A program made the translations under genes and the position numbers. From the NCBI RefSeq assembly GCF_010500245.1, contig NZ_JAAGOX010000021.1, positions 1-33,023 of the forward strand: a stretch of DNA of 33,023 nt, written 5' to 3'. Each line of letters starts with the position of its first letter. Positions within the stretch are counted from its first letter, which is position 1. Under the pieces are notes generated by a model that searched no databases, was not told where the DNA came from, and saw only the letters and a program-made list of their open reading frames with translations. The DNA comes from Ruegeria sp. PrR005. Lineage in GTDB: Bacteria > Pseudomonadota > Alphaproteobacteria > Rhodobacterales > Rhodobacteraceae. Shown here piece by piece: positions 32,095 to 33,023 of the stretch.

Positions 32095-32880
32095 TTACAC
32101 GGCAATGTCCTCAGTTTCCAGAGAGGCGTAGAAACTGGCCTCTGCCTCTGCCGGCGGAATGTTCCCGATAGGCTCAAGCAAAGGACGGTTGTTGAACCAG
32201 TCCACCCATTCGAGTGTTTCTTATTCCACTGCCTCGAAGTTGCGCCAATGGCGCGGCGGTGAATGACCGCGGCTTTGAACAAACAGTTTGTCGTCCCGGC
32301 CAGGGTATTGTCACAAATGTCTCCGACGCTGCCGACAAAGGGCTCGATACCAGCTTCTCCCAACCGCTCTGTGTATTTGATCGACAGGTATTGGCAGCCG
32401 CGGTCGGAGTGGTGAACAAGCCCCATCTCCTTTGTCGGCCGCCGCTCGTGAACCTCCTGCTCAGAGCATCGAAAACGCACCCTTCATGCGCCGAGGTGCT
32501 GACACGACCCATTGACCGGCAGGCGATTTGGCCATGCCAAATCTGCCGAGAGGGGACCAACGATCTTGCGGGCATAGGCATCGACAACGGAGGCGACATA
32601 GGCGAACCCTTTCCAGGTGGCAACATATGTGAAATCGCTGACCCAGAGCATGTTGGGCGCGGGCACACGGAATTGCCTGTTTACCTTGCCCAGCGGGCAC
32701 GGGGCCTTCTTGTCGGGCACCGTGGTTTAGTGCGGCTTTCCCCGGATTATACCTTGAATAGCGATACTCTTCATCAGCCGGTCGACCGTGCAGCGGGCAA
32801 CAGTGAGACCCTCCCGTTGCAATTGCCGCCACATCGCAGGCACGCAATGGTCGACCCGCAAATTCATGAACATGACCCCG
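32095..32880 (-). pseudogene. IS3-family transposase (orfB) B, heavily decayed
   Basis: In order on the minus strand the fragments are VPAMWRQLQREGLTVARCTV, then an in-frame TAA at 32727-32729, VPDKKAPCPLGKVNRQFRVP, LWVSDFTYVATWKGFAYVAS, DAYARKIVG, a short palindromic insertion, GRVSTSAHEGCVFDAL, a frameshift, GLVHHSDRGCQYLSIKYTER, EAGIEPFVGSVGDICDNTLA, another frameshift, a further in-frame TAA, and EWVDWFNNRPLLEPIGNIPP. The catalytic Glu expected in DNALAET is Gly (NTLAGTT). With two stops, at least three frame changes and a lost catalytic residue, it cannot make an active enzyme. Confidence 0.88.
32518..32547. repeat. Imperfect palindrome inserted in transposase B
   Basis: GATTTGGC (32525-32532) and GCCAAATC (32536-32543) form a perfect 8-bp dyad with a 3-base centre, flanked by GGCA and TGCC. 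It lies in an extra stretch of about 43 bases that interrupts the transposase between KIVG and GRVSTSA, where related proteins read straight through. Confidence 0.5.
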
Positions 32881-32952
32881 CTATTCGCGCATCAAGCACA
32901 AGGAGCCGTCGTCGCGTGAAAAACGAAAGTGCGAAAGATCTTTGACTGTTGA

Positions 32953-33006
32953 TTTCCACCCAGAAGTGAGCCGGGCCGGCGGATAATTTCCACTGAGAAC
33001 TGAGCC
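32953..33006. repeat. Two 20-base direct repeats, IS21-type end likely
   Basis: TTTCCACCCAGAAGTGAGCC (32953-32972) and TTTCCACTGAGAACTGAGCC (32987-33006) match at 17 of 20 positions, 34 bases apart. Short imperfect repeats of this kind near a terminus are typical of IS21-family elements. The element itself would continue beyond the window edge. No istA or istB sequence is visible here. Confidence 0.5.
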
Positions 33007-33023
33007 ATGTGAACCTTTCCCCG

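Larger units (their letters stand above)
32056..32882 (-). mobile_element. IS3-family element B, inserted into element A
   Basis: The end at 32056-32082 (TGAACCGCAGCGGGATTGCC and following bases) resembles an IS3-family terminal inverted repeat as I remember it. It interrupts the transposase frame of element A, whose codons resume exactly next to it. The transposase gene runs from about 32880 to 32095 on the minus strand and is decayed. I could not identify the other terminal repeat, so the right limit is approximate. Confidence 0.72.

Noticed and set aside
32214-32945. Plus-strand open frame of 243 codons in the insertion-sequence region
   Set aside because: It is antisense to recognisable transposase fragments and shows no motif of its own.
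1-33023. Defence island, prophage or secondary-metabolite cluster
   Set aside because: No phage structural, restriction, toxin-antitoxin, NRPS or PKS motifs were seen. Apart from the insertion sequences at the right edge, the genes are metabolic, transport or RTX genes.

Overview
The window looks like a chromosomal segment of a marine alphaproteobacterium of the Roseobacter group (Rhodobacteraceae, Ruegeria-like). The evidence is high-GC coding sequence, a MipZ division ATPase (an alphaproteobacterial hallmark), a taurine uptake and transamination locus, a DmdB-like acyl-CoA ligase next to it, and large secreted RTX proteins. From memory, Ruegeria pomeroyi DSS-3 has the same taurine-gene/ligase neighbourhood. 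I could not run a search, so the species is not claimed.

Layout. (1) 1-2.8 kb: the end of one RTX protein and a complete second one, which probably starts at a CTG codon. (2) 2.8-5.2 kb: mipZ converging on a class III nucleotide cyclase. (3) 5.3-13.1 kb: a MarR regulator divergent from an aromatic catabolic cluster. Its order is hmgA, fahA, a VOC protein, a metallo-beta-lactamase-fold protein, an FAD monooxygenase, a 64-residue DUF2783-like protein and a second VOC protein. After two hairpins and a likely promoter comes maiA. HmgA, MaiA and FahA make up the route from homogentisate to fumarate and acetoacetate. The flavoprotein plus tiny protein resemble the two-part 3-hydroxyphenylacetate 6-hydroxylase (MhaAB), which would supply homogentisate. 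(4) 13.1-17.7 kb: a thioredoxin-fold protein divergent from an agmatinase-family gene, a DOPA 4,5-dioxygenase-like gene, a two-domain GNAT protein and the acyl-CoA ligase. (5) 17.8-23.6 kb: tauABC (minus strand) divergent from tpa (plus strand), followed by a TetR/BetI-type regulator. Tpa converts imported taurine to sulfoacetaldehyde; the next enzymes (Xsc or a dehydrogenase) are not in the window. (6) 23.7-27.6 kb: two more RTX proteins, one with a seven-loop FG-GAP propeller and one an M10 (serralysin-type) metalloprotease. (7) 28.1-31.6 kb: a phosphonate/phosphite-type ABC transporter, phnD-phnC-phnE-phnE. (8) 31.7-33.0 kb: insertion-sequence debris, with one IS3-family fragment interrupted by a second decayed IS3-family element, then repeats resembling an IS21-type end.

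Three points stand out. Four RTX genes share a nearly invariant C-terminal cassette behind unrelated N-terminal domains, and the copies lie as direct repeats around a 20-kb metabolic block. The taurine permease TauC carries an extracytoplasmic insert that reads like a cadherin/Ig-like (Big_9-type) domain, which is unusual for an ABC permease. The predicted 3-hydroxyphenylacetate-to-homogentisate step is embedded within the homogentisate cluster.

No tRNA, rRNA or CRISPR array was seen. No type I secretion genes for the RTX proteins are present in the window.
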